Shown here: in pieces, positions 15,548-24,191 of the stretch
Layout: each line of letters starts with the position of its first letter
How positions within the stretch are numbered: position 1 is the stretch's first letter
DNA from: Tropicimonas sp. IMCC6043
GTDB lineage: Bacteria > Pseudomonadota > Alphaproteobacteria > Rhodobacterales > Rhodobacteraceae
Assembly (NCBI RefSeq): GCF_004146235.1
Contig: NZ_SELO01000001.1
Location: 372,001-436,000 of the forward strand
Length of the DNA: 64,000 bases
Direction of reading: 5' to 3'
Translations under genes and position numbers: made by a program
Notes under the pieces: generated by a model
Database searches by the model: none
The model's input: only the letters and a program-made list of their open reading frames with translations
Told to the model about the DNA's origin: nothing

Positions 15548-17106
15548 GCGACCGCCGCCGCGTCGCGGCGCATCGCGCGGGCCTCGCCGACCACGCGCAC
15601 GCGGGTCCGGATCGCCCGGCCCGGCAGATAGCTGAGCGGAAGATCCTCGACATCGATGACCTTGATCGTCGCGGCGTCCGCACCGGCCTCGACCGCCGCG
15701 GCGATGGCAGCCTCGCGCGCCGCCGCGATGGCGTCCTCGCGGTCCATGTCGCGATAGATCCTGTCGGTCTCGCCGCTGATCTGCGCCATGGCGGCGCCGA
15801 CCGCATTGGCGACTTCGTGATAGGGGACATGCACCACCTCGGAAATCCCCGGAACCGCCTCGGGGATCAGCATCGCGCCCCCGCCGACTGCGAGCAGCGG
15901 CACCTCGGTGGCATCGGTCTTCATCCGGTCAACGTTCTCGGCGACGGAGGCATGGATCTTGGCGAGCGCGGATTTGACGAACTCCGCGGAGAGGCCTGCG
16001 ACCCGGGACGCATCCCCGAGATCGAGCAGGCCGCTGGCCACAGCGATATCCGTCGCCGTCACCGTGTCGCCGCCGAAGACCAGCGCCTCCTGCCCGAGCC
16101 GGTAGCCGACAGATTGCGGCCCGACCGTCAGAGGATCGCGCCCGATGACCGTTCCGCCGCCGATGGCGATCGACAGCAGGTCGGGCATCCGGAACAGCGT
16201 GCGCACGCCGCCGACCTCGACGACATTGTTGGCCTCGCGCGGGAACCCTTTGACGAGACAGCCGATATCGGCCGTCGTTCCGCCCACGTCGCAGACCATC
16301 GCGTCCTCGATCCCGGCCAGCAGCGCCGCGCCGCGCATCGAGTTGGTCGGGCCGGAGGCGAAGGAGAAGACCGGGAATTCCCGCGCCGCCTCGGCAAGAA
16401 CGACGGTGCCATCGTTCTGGGTGATGAAGAGTTGCGCCTTCAACCCCGAGGACGCGACGGCGTCTACGAAAGCTTGCGTGGTCTCGCGCGCCAGCCCGAT
16501 CAGCGAGGCATTCATCAGTGCCACGTTCTCACGTTCCAGGAGGCCGATCCGGCCGAGCGTCGAGGAAAGCGTGAGATGGACGTCCGGGGCCTCGTTGCGA
16601 ACGATCTCGGCCGCGCGCTCCTCGCATTCGGCGGTGAGCGGCGAAAAGGTGGCGCTGATCGCAACCGCTTTCACGCCATCCGCCCGAATCTGGCGTGCGG
16701 CCCTTGCCACGGCAGCCTCGTCCATCGGCACGAGGGGGCGACCGTCATATTCGTGCCCGCCCTCAACGAGGTAGACGCCGCCATTGACCTTCGCGGCGAG
16801 ATCCTTCGGCCAGTCGCAGAAGGGCACGAGGCTGGCAGAGGCCGGGAGCGACACGCGGATCGCCGCCGCGCGCCCGAGGTTGCGCCGCTCGACCACCGCG
16901 TTGGTGAAATGGGTCGTGCCGATCATAACCGCCATGACATCGTCGGCCGCGTCTCCGGCCTTTGCCAGCAGATCCCGGAGCGCCGTTCGGACGCCGGAGG
17001 TGATGTCGGAGGTGGTGAAGGTCTTGACCGCGGCGATCACCTGGTTGCCGTCGAGCAGGGCCGCGTCCGTGTTGGTGCCGCCAACGTCGATGCCGATGCG
17101 CTTCAT
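15544..17106 (-). CDS. hyuA: Hydantoinase/oxoprolinase family protein (HyuA-type, ATP-dependent)
   Basis: A 520-residue HyuA-type protein of the ASKHA (actin-like ATPase) fold. The phosphate-1 loop is IDVGGTNTDAALL (residues 6-18), phosphate-2 is CDVGGTTADIG (271-281), and the adenosine loop is LLAVGGGAMLIPE. HyuA subunits activate the amide of hydantoins, 5-oxoproline or similar rings with ATP, normally together with a HyuB subunit. No hyuB is present anywhere in the window. It is coupled by four-base ATGA overlaps to DUF917 upstream and aroM downstream. The length is shorter than full-size HyuA (~680), so this is the stand-alone N-terminal-type form. Confidence 0.88.
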   Translation of the reverse strand: MKRIGIDVGGTNTDAALLDGNQVIAAVKTFTTSDITSGVRTALRDLLAKAGDAADDVMAVMIGTTHFTNAVVERRNLGRAAAIRVSLPASASLVPFCDWPKDLAAKVNGGVYLVEGGHEYDGRPLVPMDEAAVARAARQIRADGVKAVAISATFSPLTAECEERAAEIVRNEAPDVHLTLSSTLGRIGLLERENVALMNASLIGLARETTQAFVDAVASSGLKAQLFITQNDGTVVLAEAAREFPVFSFASGPTNSMRGAALLAGIEDAMVCDVGGTTADIGCLVKGFPREANNVVEVGGVRTLFRMPDLLSIAIGGGTVIGRDPLTVGPQSVGYRLGQEALVFGGDTVTATDIAVASGLLDLGDASRVAGLSAEFVKSALAKIHASVAENVDRMKTDATEVPLLAVGGGAMLIPEAVPGISEVVHVPYHEVANAVGAAMAQISGETDRIYRDMDREDAIAAAREAAIAAAVEAGADAATIKVIDVEDLPLSYLPGRAIRTRVRVVGEARAMRRDAAAVA

Positions 17107-18224
17107 GCCTGCTCTCCCTTGAAGACGGAGGTGAAATCGAGGTCGAACCCGAAGGCCCGTGGGCCGACCGCCGAGAGGCCGGCCTCGGTCAGGAACACTT
17201 CCGGCGCGGGCAGCGCGAGCACGCTCACCCTCTGACCAAACCGCAGAACATCCGTGCCGATCCCCTCGCCCGAAACCGTATCGAGCAGGCAGATCAGGTC
17301 CGGTGTCATCACAACCGGTTCGGCGTCGAGGAACGCCACCGAATACTCGTTCTGGAAATGCACCACCAGGGTCTGGCCGGCATTCTCGTTCAGCCCCTCG
17401 ATGCGGGCCTGACCGCGCAGGAAGCCTTCGGTGGCACGGCGTTCGACATCGACGACCTTGCCGGTGAAGAGCAGTTTTCCCTGCGCCGCGCCGAGCACGG
17501 CCTCGATCGGGTCGGCATGGGCGGCGCGGGCGGCGCGGACCTGCTGGCCGAGGTCGATCGCCTTGGACACCGAATAGAGAATGCCGTGCTGCTTGACCTC
17601 GGCGCCGCTGCGCGGTGCCTTGCAGGTCGCCGCGACCGAGCCGATCTCGGTGCAGGCCTTGCGGCTGATCCGCTCCATCCAGCGCCAGGAGGCGGCGCGC
17701 GGAAAGATGATCTCGTTGTCGCGGATATCCGCCATCGTCAGCGGGTAACAGCGCAGGCCGGCCACGGCGACCGAAGTCATCTGCGCCTCCGGATAGGCAC
17801 GCCCCATCGTGTCCGCATCGACCACCGGATAGCCGCCGATGGCCGCGACCTGCATCGGGTGCATGCCGTTGCCGCCACCGATCTCAAGCGCCATGACCGC
17901 GTCGAACTTGCGGCCGAGGTGTTCCTCCATCATGCGCAGCGGCTTGATCGCGAAGTCCGGATCGGCAAGGCGCTCCTGCCCGACGAGCGGCGCGCCCATG
18001 TTCGACAGCACGGCGACCAGCGCGTCGTCGGTCAGCGACATCGGGTCGATCAGCGTCACCTGATGCCCCTTCTCGTAGAGCAGGCGCATGTTGAGAAGCT
18101 TGTGATACGGGTCTCCCCCGCCGCCCGTTCCCAGGATCCACGCGCCGACGGCAAGGGCCTCGATGTCGTCGGCCGTCAGGACGCGGTGGGTCTGGCTGGG
18201 GTGCCTCTTGGCAAGGGTGTTCAT
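17103..18224 (-). CDS. DUF917 / S-methyl thiohydantoin desulfurase-like protein
   Basis: A 373-residue DUF917-family protein, first gene of the operon with hyuA and aroM. The N-terminal part has the family motif WILGTGGGGDPYHKL followed by IDPMSL and MALEIGGGNGMHP. The C-terminal part is beta-rich (VVHFQNEYSVAFLD). DUF917 has been linked to S-methyl thiohydantoin desulfurization, and it commonly neighbours HyuA-type genes. The ATG at 18224 has an AAAGGA site upstream; the upstream in-frame extension of 16 residues is not supported. The substrate here is unknown, but ring amide or thio-amide chemistry is implied by the partner gene. Confidence 0.85.
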   Translation of the reverse strand: MNTLAKRHPSQTHRVLTADDIEALAVGAWILGTGGGGDPYHKLLNMRLLYEKGHQVTLIDPMSLTDDALVAVLSNMGAPLVGQERLADPDFAIKPLRMMEEHLGRKFDAVMALEIGGGNGMHPMQVAAIGGYPVVDADTMGRAYPEAQMTSVAVAGLRCYPLTMADIRDNEIIFPRAASWRWMERISRKACTEIGSVAATCKAPRSGAEVKQHGILYSVSKAIDLGQQVRAARAAHADPIEAVLGAAQGKLLFTGKVVDVERRATEGFLRGQARIEGLNENAGQTLVVHFQNEYSVAFLDAEPVVMTPDLICLLDTVSGEGIGTDVLRFGQRVSVLALPAPEVFLTEAGLSAVGPRAFGFDLDFTSVFKGEQA

Positions 18225-18625
18225 CGCGCAATGATCCTTTGTGCCATCCGCCCGGGCGCACATGCTGTGCAAGGTCCGTGTTCGACCGGAGCTTGGTTGC
18301 TATCTGCCCCGAAATTCACCACGCACCGGCCGCATCGCAAATAATAAACCCCTATGGCACCGATCACCGGCGGCTATGCAGGGACCGCTCCAACCACGCA
18401 TATCGGTCTGTTTGCACATGCATTAGGCAGAGTTTAGCCAATCTTGATTAATTTGCGCGCATTCTTCCGGCATGTCATAAATCTCCTGCATGGTAGCCAT
18501 CAACAGTCGTTTGTTTTCCTCCCGCCCCGCTTCTGCCTTCAATGGGAGCGTGCAGAGGCCCGGTCGCCCGGGTTCCCCCCGATCCTTCCGGCCCGTCCCA
18601 AGGGCCGCCAACATGGAGCCGAACC
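18225..18625. promoter_or_regulatory. 401-bp divergent control region between the DUF917 operon and the dpp importer
   Basis: This stretch has a markedly AT-richer core (about 18335-18500). ATTAGGC (18422-18428) and GCCAAT (18437-18442) form an inverted repeat with one inserted base, of the LysR T-N11-A type, so this is a candidate site for the LysR protein encoded at 24188. TTGCGC (18453-18458) and CATAAA (18476-18481), 17 bases apart, could be the dppA promoter. On the minus strand a short AT-rich reading frame ending at 18423 could be a leader peptide but is not supported further. Confidence 0.4.
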
Positions 18626-20209
18626 ATGACACTCAGAAGATTATCCTCAGCGCTGACGGCCGCCGCAGTCGCGCTTTCTCTGGCGATGCCGGCACAGGCC
18701 GTCGAAAAGAAGGACAACCAGTTCTGGATGGTGATCGGTGGGCGGCAGCCGGTGTCGCACATCGACCCGGGCCAGTCCTACGACTACGCGATCCGGATGA
18801 TGACGCAGGCGCTCTATGACGGCCTGGTCAAATACACCGGCAATCCGCCGACCGTCGAGCCCTGGCTCGCCACGAACTGGGAGACCTCGGACGACGGGCT
18901 GACCTGGACCTTCCACCTGGCCGAGAATGCAACCTTCCACAACGGCGACCCGGTGACCGCGGAGGCCGTGGTCTATTCCTACCGCCGCACGCTGGAGATG
19001 AACGAGGGCGTGGCCTGGATGCTCTCCGACGTGGTCCAGCCCGACAACATCACTGCCCTGGACGAGCACACCGTGCAATTCGTGCTCGACCGTCCCTATG
19101 CGCCGTTCCTGAGCTTCCTGCCCTGGTGGTTCGTGGTGAACCCCGCGCAGGTCGAGGCCAACGTGGTCGACGGCGACTTCGGCAAGGCATGGCTGGCCGA
19201 GAATGACGCCGGCTCCGGCCCCTACATGCTCGAGCGCTTCGATCAGGGAACGGCCTACTGGCTCAAGCGGAATGCCGACTACTGGAAGGGCTTCCCCTAC
19301 GAGAACGAGGACATGGGCGGGATCATCTACCGGCTGATCCGCGAATCCGCCTCGCAGCGGGCGGCGCTGATCTCCGGCGAGGCGGACCTCGTGACGGATC
19401 TGACCCCGGAAGAGATCGAAACCGTGGGCGCCCGCCCGGATGTCGAAACAACCTCCACCCCGGCGCTGACCTCCTTCGGCCTGAAGATGAACACACAGGG
19501 CGAGCACATGTCGGACATCAACCTGCGCAAGGCGGTGGCTTACGCCTTCGACTACGACACCTTCGTGCAGGTCTATAACGGCAACGCGAAGCTCCAGACC
19601 TCGGCCTTCACCGATGCCGTGCAGGGCAAAGTCGATGTCGAGATGCCGCGGCAGGATCTCGAGAAGGCGAAGGAATATCTCGCCAAGTCGAAATACCCCG
19701 AGGGCGGCATCACGCTCGAATATGTCTATGTCCAGGGGCTGGAACAGCAGCGCCAGATGGGTCTTTCGCTGCTCAACAGCCTTCGTGATCTGAACATCGA
19801 GCTGGAAATGGTGCCGCTGACCTGGCCGAACATGGTTGCGCGCGCCGCCGACGTGGAACAGAGCCCCGACCTGATGGCGATCTTCGCCACGCCGGTCTCC
19901 ACCGACCCCGACGCGGTGGCGATCCAGTATCATCCGAGCAGCCACGGCAAATACTACGGCTCGCACTACCTGGATGACGCCGAACTCAACGCGATGATCG
20001 AGGAAGCCCGCAGCCTGTCGGACTGGGAAGAGCGCGCGCCGATCTATGCTGGGATCCAGCAGAAGATCGTCGATCTGCAGCCCGAGATTTTCGGCATGAT
20101 GCGCCAGCGCATGTTCGCCTACCGCGACTATGTGAACGGCTACTCCGACAGCCCGATCCGGATGACCAGCGAGGTGGATCTCTACCCGCTCTACATCCAG
20201 CCGAAGTAA
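18626..20209 (+). CDS. dppA: ABC transporter substrate-binding protein (peptide/nickel SBP_bac_5 type)
   Basis: A 527-residue exported binding protein. A signal peptide (MTLRRLSSALTAAAVALSLA, cleaved after AQA) is followed by the SBP_bac_5 fold with the usual landmarks: LYDGLVKY near the N-terminus, WTFHLAENATFHNGDPVTAE, SGPYMLERF and NLRKAVAYAFDYDTF. Such proteins bind peptides but also opines, glycosides and other amides. The ATG at 18626 has GGAG 7 bases upstream. It heads the dppBCDF operon and diverges from the DUF917-hyuA-aroM genes, so the ligand is probably the compound those enzymes act on. Confidence 0.9.
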   Translation: MTLRRLSSALTAAAVALSLAMPAQAVEKKDNQFWMVIGGRQPVSHIDPGQSYDYAIRMMTQALYDGLVKYTGNPPTVEPWLATNWETSDDGLTWTFHLAENATFHNGDPVTAEAVVYSYRRTLEMNEGVAWMLSDVVQPDNITALDEHTVQFVLDRPYAPFLSFLPWWFVVNPAQVEANVVDGDFGKAWLAENDAGSGPYMLERFDQGTAYWLKRNADYWKGFPYENEDMGGIIYRLIRESASQRAALISGEADLVTDLTPEEIETVGARPDVETTSTPALTSFGLKMNTQGEHMSDINLRKAVAYAFDYDTFVQVYNGNAKLQTSAFTDAVQGKVDVEMPRQDLEKAKEYLAKSKYPEGGITLEYVYVQGLEQQRQMGLSLLNSLRDLNIELEMVPLTWPNMVARAADVEQSPDLMAIFATPVSTDPDAVAIQYHPSSHGKYYGSHYLDDAELNAMIEEARSLSDWEERAPIYAGIQQKIVDLQPEIFGMMRQRMFAYRDYVNGYSDSPIRMTSEVDLYPLYIQPK

Positions 20210-20227
20210 TCGGCCCCGACAGCGAAG

Positions 20228-20268
20228 GACCGCGGCCTCCGGGCCGCGGTCAACGGCCCATCCGGGCC
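20228..20268 (+). promoter_or_regulatory. Two tandem hairpins between dppA and dppB
   Basis: GACCGCGGCC (20228-20237), loop TCCG, GGCCGCGGTC (20242-20251) is a perfect ten-pair stem. GGCCC (20255-20259), loop ATCC, GGGCC (20264-20268) follows directly. They sit between the binding-protein gene and the first permease gene, the usual place for message-stabilising or attenuating structures. Confidence 0.7.
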
Positions 20269-20288
20269 TACACGAGGATCACGTCCCG

Positions 20289-21299
20289 ATGCTGAAACTG
20301 ATCGCCAAACGCATGGGCCTGATGGTGGTGATGCTGCTCGGCCTTGCCGTCATCACCTTCACCATCGCCAACGTCGCCCCGGGCGATCCCGCGCGGCTGG
20401 CCGCCGGTCCAGACGCCAACCAGGCAATGGTCGAGCAGATCCGCGTCGAGCGCGGCTTCGACCGCCCCCTGCCGGTGCGCTTCGTGCTTTATGTCGATCA
20501 ATTGCTGCATGGCGATTTCGGCTCATCGGTCTATACCGGCCGGCCGGTGGCCCGCGACATCGCGCAGTTCCTTCCCGCGACAGTCGAACTCGTCCTGTTC
20601 TCCATATCCATCGCGATCGTTCTCGGCGTCCCGCTCGGTGTCATCGCGGCGGTCCGACAGAACAAGCCAATCGACCACGCGATCCGCCTGCTCTCCGTCT
20701 CCGGTGTCGCGCTGCCGATGTTCTGGCTCGGCCTCATGCTGCAATGGTATCTGGCGCTCGATCTCGGCCTCTTCCCGCTCGGTGGCCGGCTCGGAATCTT
20801 CACCGATGTGCCGGAGCCGATCACCGGGATGATCAGCATCGATGCACTCCTGCGCGGCCAGTTCGCGGTGGCCGGCGAGGCGCTCTGGCACATGGTGCTT
20901 CCGGCAACCGCCTTGAGCTTCCCGGCGCTCGCGGCAATCATCCGCGTCAACCGCGCCGAGATGCTGGAAGTGCTCGGCCGCGACTATGTCACCAACGCCC
21001 GCGCCCAGGGTATCGGCCCCTGGCGCATCATCGCGGTCTATTCGCTCAAGAACGCGATCCTACCGACTCTGGCCATGATCGGCCTGCGCTTTGGCTGGAT
21101 GCTCGGCGGCACCGTTCTGGTCGAAGGCGTGTTCGATTTCCCCGGCCTCGGGCTCTACGCCGCCAAGGCGGCGGTCTCGTCGGATTTCGAGCCGATCATG
21201 GCGGTCACCCTGACCCTCGGCGCCGCCTTCATGCTCATCAACCTCGTGATCGACCTGCTCTACGCGGTGCTCGATCCCCGCGTTCGCAACCAGATCTGA
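20289..21299 (+). CDS. dppB: ABC transporter permease (DppB family)
   Basis: A 336-residue inner-membrane permease with six predicted membrane segments. The DppB/OppB N-terminal motif (FTIANVAPGDPARL) and the EAA-type loop that meets the ATPase (VLGRDYVTNARAQG) are both visible. The C-terminal pattern VEGVFDFPGLGLYAAKA is typical. It pairs with DppC ten bases downstream. Confidence 0.93.
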   Translation: MLKLIAKRMGLMVVMLLGLAVITFTIANVAPGDPARLAAGPDANQAMVEQIRVERGFDRPLPVRFVLYVDQLLHGDFGSSVYTGRPVARDIAQFLPATVELVLFSISIAIVLGVPLGVIAAVRQNKPIDHAIRLLSVSGVALPMFWLGLMLQWYLALDLGLFPLGGRLGIFTDVPEPITGMISIDALLRGQFAVAGEALWHMVLPATALSFPALAAIIRVNRAEMLEVLGRDYVTNARAQGIGPWRIIAVYSLKNAILPTLAMIGLRFGWMLGGTVLVEGVFDFPGLGLYAAKAAVSSDFEPIMAVTLTLGAAFMLINLVIDLLYAVLDPRVRNQI

Positions 21300-21309
21300 G
21301 GCGGCCGAG

Positions 21310-22218
21310 ATGACAGACAGCAACATCACCGCCACCGACCTCCGCACCGCCGGCAAGCCCGCGCCCAAGAGCTTCCGCGAGACCCGGCGGATGATCCGGA
21401 CCTATTCGCGCTCCTTCTCCTCGATGCTCGGCCTCGCGCTGGTCGCCTTGTTCCTGTTCGTGGCGCTCTTCGGCCCGTGGCTTGCGCCCTACCCCGAAGA
21501 CGCCTATGGCGCGGTGAATTTCGACATCAAGCTCCTGCCACCCTCGCCCGACCACTGGTTCGGAACGGACCAGGTCGGATCCGACATCCTCTCGCGCGTG
21601 CTGATCGGCGCGCGGACCACGCTCCAGATCGGCCTTACCGTGACCGGCATCGCCGTGCTGATCGGCGTGCCGCTCGGCCTGATGGCCGGGATGGTCGGCG
21701 GATGGCTGGCCGAAACGATCATGCGGGTCACTGACATCTTTCTCTCGATTCCCGGTCTGATCCTCGCCATCGCCATCGTCGGTGCGCTCGGGCCGGGCAT
21801 CCTCAACGCAATGCTGGCCCTCTCGCTCGTCTGGTGGCCGGGCTATGTCCGCCTCGTGCAGGCCAAGACGCTCAGCCTGCGCAACGAGACCTATGTGGAC
21901 GCCGCCCGCGCGCTCGGCGCCGGGCCGTTCCGGATCCTCTTCGTCCACGTCCTGCCGAACTGCCTCTCCCCGATCGTCGTCAAGGCGTCGATGGACATGG
22001 GCATGGCGATCCTCGGCGCGGCGTCTCTGGGGTTTCTCGGCCTCGGCGCCCAGCCGCCTTATCCCGAATGGGGAGCCATGATCTCCACCGGGCGGGCCTA
22101 TCTGCCCGACTGGTGGTGGTGTTCCTTCTTCCCCGGCATGGCCATCTACCTGACGGTGCTCGGCTTCAACCTGCTCGGGGACGGTCTTCGCGACGTGCTC
22201 GACCCGCACCAGAGGTGA
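21310..22218 (+). CDS. dppC: ABC transporter permease (DppC family)
   Basis: A 302-residue permease with a cytoplasmic N-terminal extension (~45 residues) and six membrane segments. DppC landmarks are HWFGTDQVGSDILSRVLIGARTT (shown here as HWFGTDQVGSDI then SRVLIGART), the EAA loop YVDAARALGAGPFRIL and the C-terminal LNLLGDGLRDVLDPH. It forms the channel with DppB and is followed four bases later by dppD. Confidence 0.93.
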   Translation: MTDSNITATDLRTAGKPAPKSFRETRRMIRTYSRSFSSMLGLALVALFLFVALFGPWLAPYPEDAYGAVNFDIKLLPPSPDHWFGTDQVGSDILSRVLIGARTTLQIGLTVTGIAVLIGVPLGLMAGMVGGWLAETIMRVTDIFLSIPGLILAIAIVGALGPGILNAMLALSLVWWPGYVRLVQAKTLSLRNETYVDAARALGAGPFRILFVHVLPNCLSPIVVKASMDMGMAILGAASLGFLGLGAQPPYPEWGAMISTGRAYLPDWWWCSFFPGMAIYLTVLGFNLLGDGLRDVLDPHQR

Positions 22219-22222
22219 CGAC

Positions 22223-23239
22223 ATGGACTCGCTGCTCGACATCCGGAACCTCTCGCTGGTGTTCGACACGTTCGACGGCACCTATCACGCCATCGACGAC
22301 GTGAGCCTCAGCCTCAAGCCCGGCGAGGCGCTCGGGCTCGTGGGCGAGACGGGATGCGGCAAGTCCGTGCTCACCCGCGCCGCCTTCGGCCTCGTGCCGA
22401 GCCCGCCGGCGCGGATCACCCAAGGCTCGGTGAAGCTCGACGGAATGGAGCTTCTCGGCCTTACCGACCGCGCCCTGCGCCAGGTGCGCGGGCGCCAGGT
22501 GGCAATGATCTTCCAGGACCCGATGACCTACCTGAACCCGGTCTTCAAGGTCGGCACCCAACTCGTGGACGCGATCCGCGCCCAGCATGGTGGCGCCATC
22601 GACCGCAAGGCGGCCCGGGAGATCGCGCTCGACATGCTGGAGAAGGTGCACCTGCCGAACCCGCTGCGGCAGTTCAATTCCTACCCGCACGAGCTTTCCG
22701 GCGGCATGCGCCAGCGGATCCTGATCGCCATGGCGCTGGCAGCGCGGCCGAAGCTCCTCATCGCCGACGAGCCGACCACGGCGCTCGACGTCACGATCCA
22801 GGCGCAGATCCTCGACCTGATGGCGGAACTCGTCGACGACATGAATCTGTCAATGATCATGATCTCCCACGATCTCGGCGTGGTCGCGCAGGTATGTTCG
22901 CGCGTGGCGGTGATGTATGCCGGAAAGATCGTCGAGGACGCCCCGATCCGCGAGATCTTCGAGACCCCCGTGCATCCCTACACCAAGGGCCTTCTGGGCG
23001 CCCTGCCCCACCCCTTCCGGCCGGCCGATGACCTCGAGAGTATCCCCGGCAACCTGCCCGACCTGCTCGACCCGCCACCGGGCTGCCGGTTTGCCGGCCG
23101 CTGCACCTTCCGCCGCCCCGAATGCGACGCGCCGATCCCGCTGGCGGAGATCGCGCCGCGCCATTCGGTCGCCTGCGTCCTGCGCCCGGGCGCAGTCACG
23201 CCGGCCGTCGCCGCGACGAAGGATCTGAACCATGCTTGA
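22223..23239 (+). CDS. dppD: ABC transporter ATP-binding protein (DppD family)
   Basis: A 338-residue ATPase. Walker A is GETGCGKS, the signature is LSGGMRQR, Walker B is LLIADEPTTALD, and the H-loop is ISHDLG. The C-terminal oligopeptide-ABC domain carries the conserved cysteines (PGCRFAGRCTF, PECD) that hold an iron-sulfur cluster in some homologues. The last eight bases overlap the start of dppF. Confidence 0.93.
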   Translation: MDSLLDIRNLSLVFDTFDGTYHAIDDVSLSLKPGEALGLVGETGCGKSVLTRAAFGLVPSPPARITQGSVKLDGMELLGLTDRALRQVRGRQVAMIFQDPMTYLNPVFKVGTQLVDAIRAQHGGAIDRKAAREIALDMLEKVHLPNPLRQFNSYPHELSGGMRQRILIAMALAARPKLLIADEPTTALDVTIQAQILDLMAELVDDMNLSMIMISHDLGVVAQVCSRVAVMYAGKIVEDAPIREIFETPVHPYTKGLLGALPHPFRPADDLESIPGNLPDLLDPPPGCRFAGRCTFRRPECDAPIPLAEIAPRHSVACVLRPGAVTPAVAATKDLNHA

Positions 23240-24191
23240 GATCGACAACCTGAAGGTGCATTTCCCGGTCGCGTCCGGACAGACCGTCCGCGCGGTGGAC
23301 GGGGTCACCCTGACGCTCTCGGCTGGCGAGACGATGGGACTGGTCGGCGAGAGCGGGTCGGGAAAATCCACGGTGGGCAAGGCGGCGCTTCGCCTCGTGC
23401 CGTCGACATCGGGCGCGATCCGGATCGGCGATCTCGACGTCACAAAGGCTCGCGGCCCCCAGATGCGCAAGCTGCGCTCGCGGGCCCAGATGGTGTTTCA
23501 GGACCCGCATTCCTCCCTCAATCCGCGCATGACCATTCGGCGCGCCGTCGCCGAGGGGCTGATCCTCAACACTTCCCTCCGCGGCCGGGCGCTCAACGAA
23601 AAGGTGGCCGGGATGCTGGAGTCGATGGGCCTGCCGGCGCAGTTTCACGACCGCTTCCCGCACGAGCTGTCCGGCGGCCAGAAACAGCGGGTCTGCATCG
23701 CCCGCGCTTTGGCGCTCGACCCCGACCTGCTGGTCCTCGACGAACCCACCTCGGCGCTCGATGTCTCGGTTCAGGCACAGATCCTCCGCGTCCTGCGCCG
23801 CCTGCACGAGGCCCGGCCGGAGATGACGCAGCTCTTCATCTCGCACAACCTCGCGGTGGTCCGTTTCCTGTGCCAGACCGTCGCCGTGATGTATCTGGGG
23901 CGTATCGTCGAAATGGGGTCGGTGAGCCGCGTGTTCGATGCGCCGGCCCATCCATACACCAGGGCGCTGCTTTCCGCCGTGCCAGTCCCGGAAGCAAAGC
24001 GACGTCCCGACCGGATCCGCCTGCAGGGAGACATTCCCAGCCCGACCGCGCTTCCGAAGGGCTGTGCCTTTCACACCAGGTGTCCGATCGCGAAAAAGGG
24101 CGTATGCAATGTCGAGGAACCGCCGGAGATCGGACTGGAGGACGGTCGGGTGGTAAGATGTCACTTCGCCTTGGGACCCGCGCCTGAATGA
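23232..24191 (+). CDS. dppF: ABC transporter ATP-binding protein (DppF family)
   Basis: A 319-residue ATPase and partner of DppD. Walker A is GESGSGKS, the Q-loop is VFQDPHSSLNPRM, the signature is LSGGQKQR, Walker B is LLVLDEPTSALD, and the H-loop is ISHNLA. The C-terminal cysteine motif is FHTRCPIAKKGVC. The stop overlaps the LysR start by four bases (ATGA), so the regulator is translated with the transporter. Confidence 0.93.
   Translation: MLEIDNLKVHFPVASGQTVRAVDGVTLTLSAGETMGLVGESGSGKSTVGKAALRLVPSTSGAIRIGDLDVTKARGPQMRKLRSRAQMVFQDPHSSLNPRMTIRRAVAEGLILNTSLRGRALNEKVAGMLESMGLPAQFHDRFPHELSGGQKQRVCIARALALDPDLLVLDEPTSALDVSVQAQILRVLRRLHEARPEMTQLFISHNLAVVRFLCQTVAVMYLGRIVEMGSVSRVFDAPAHPYTRALLSAVPVPEAKRRPDRIRLQGDIPSPTALPKGCAFHTRCPIAKKGVCNVEEPPEIGLEDGRVVRCHFALGPAPE

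Noticed and set aside
18423-18500. Short minus-strand frame in the DUF917/dpp control region that could be a leader peptide
   Set aside because: AT-rich, about 25 codons, no clear partner structure and no conservation evidence; noted only in the control-region entry.
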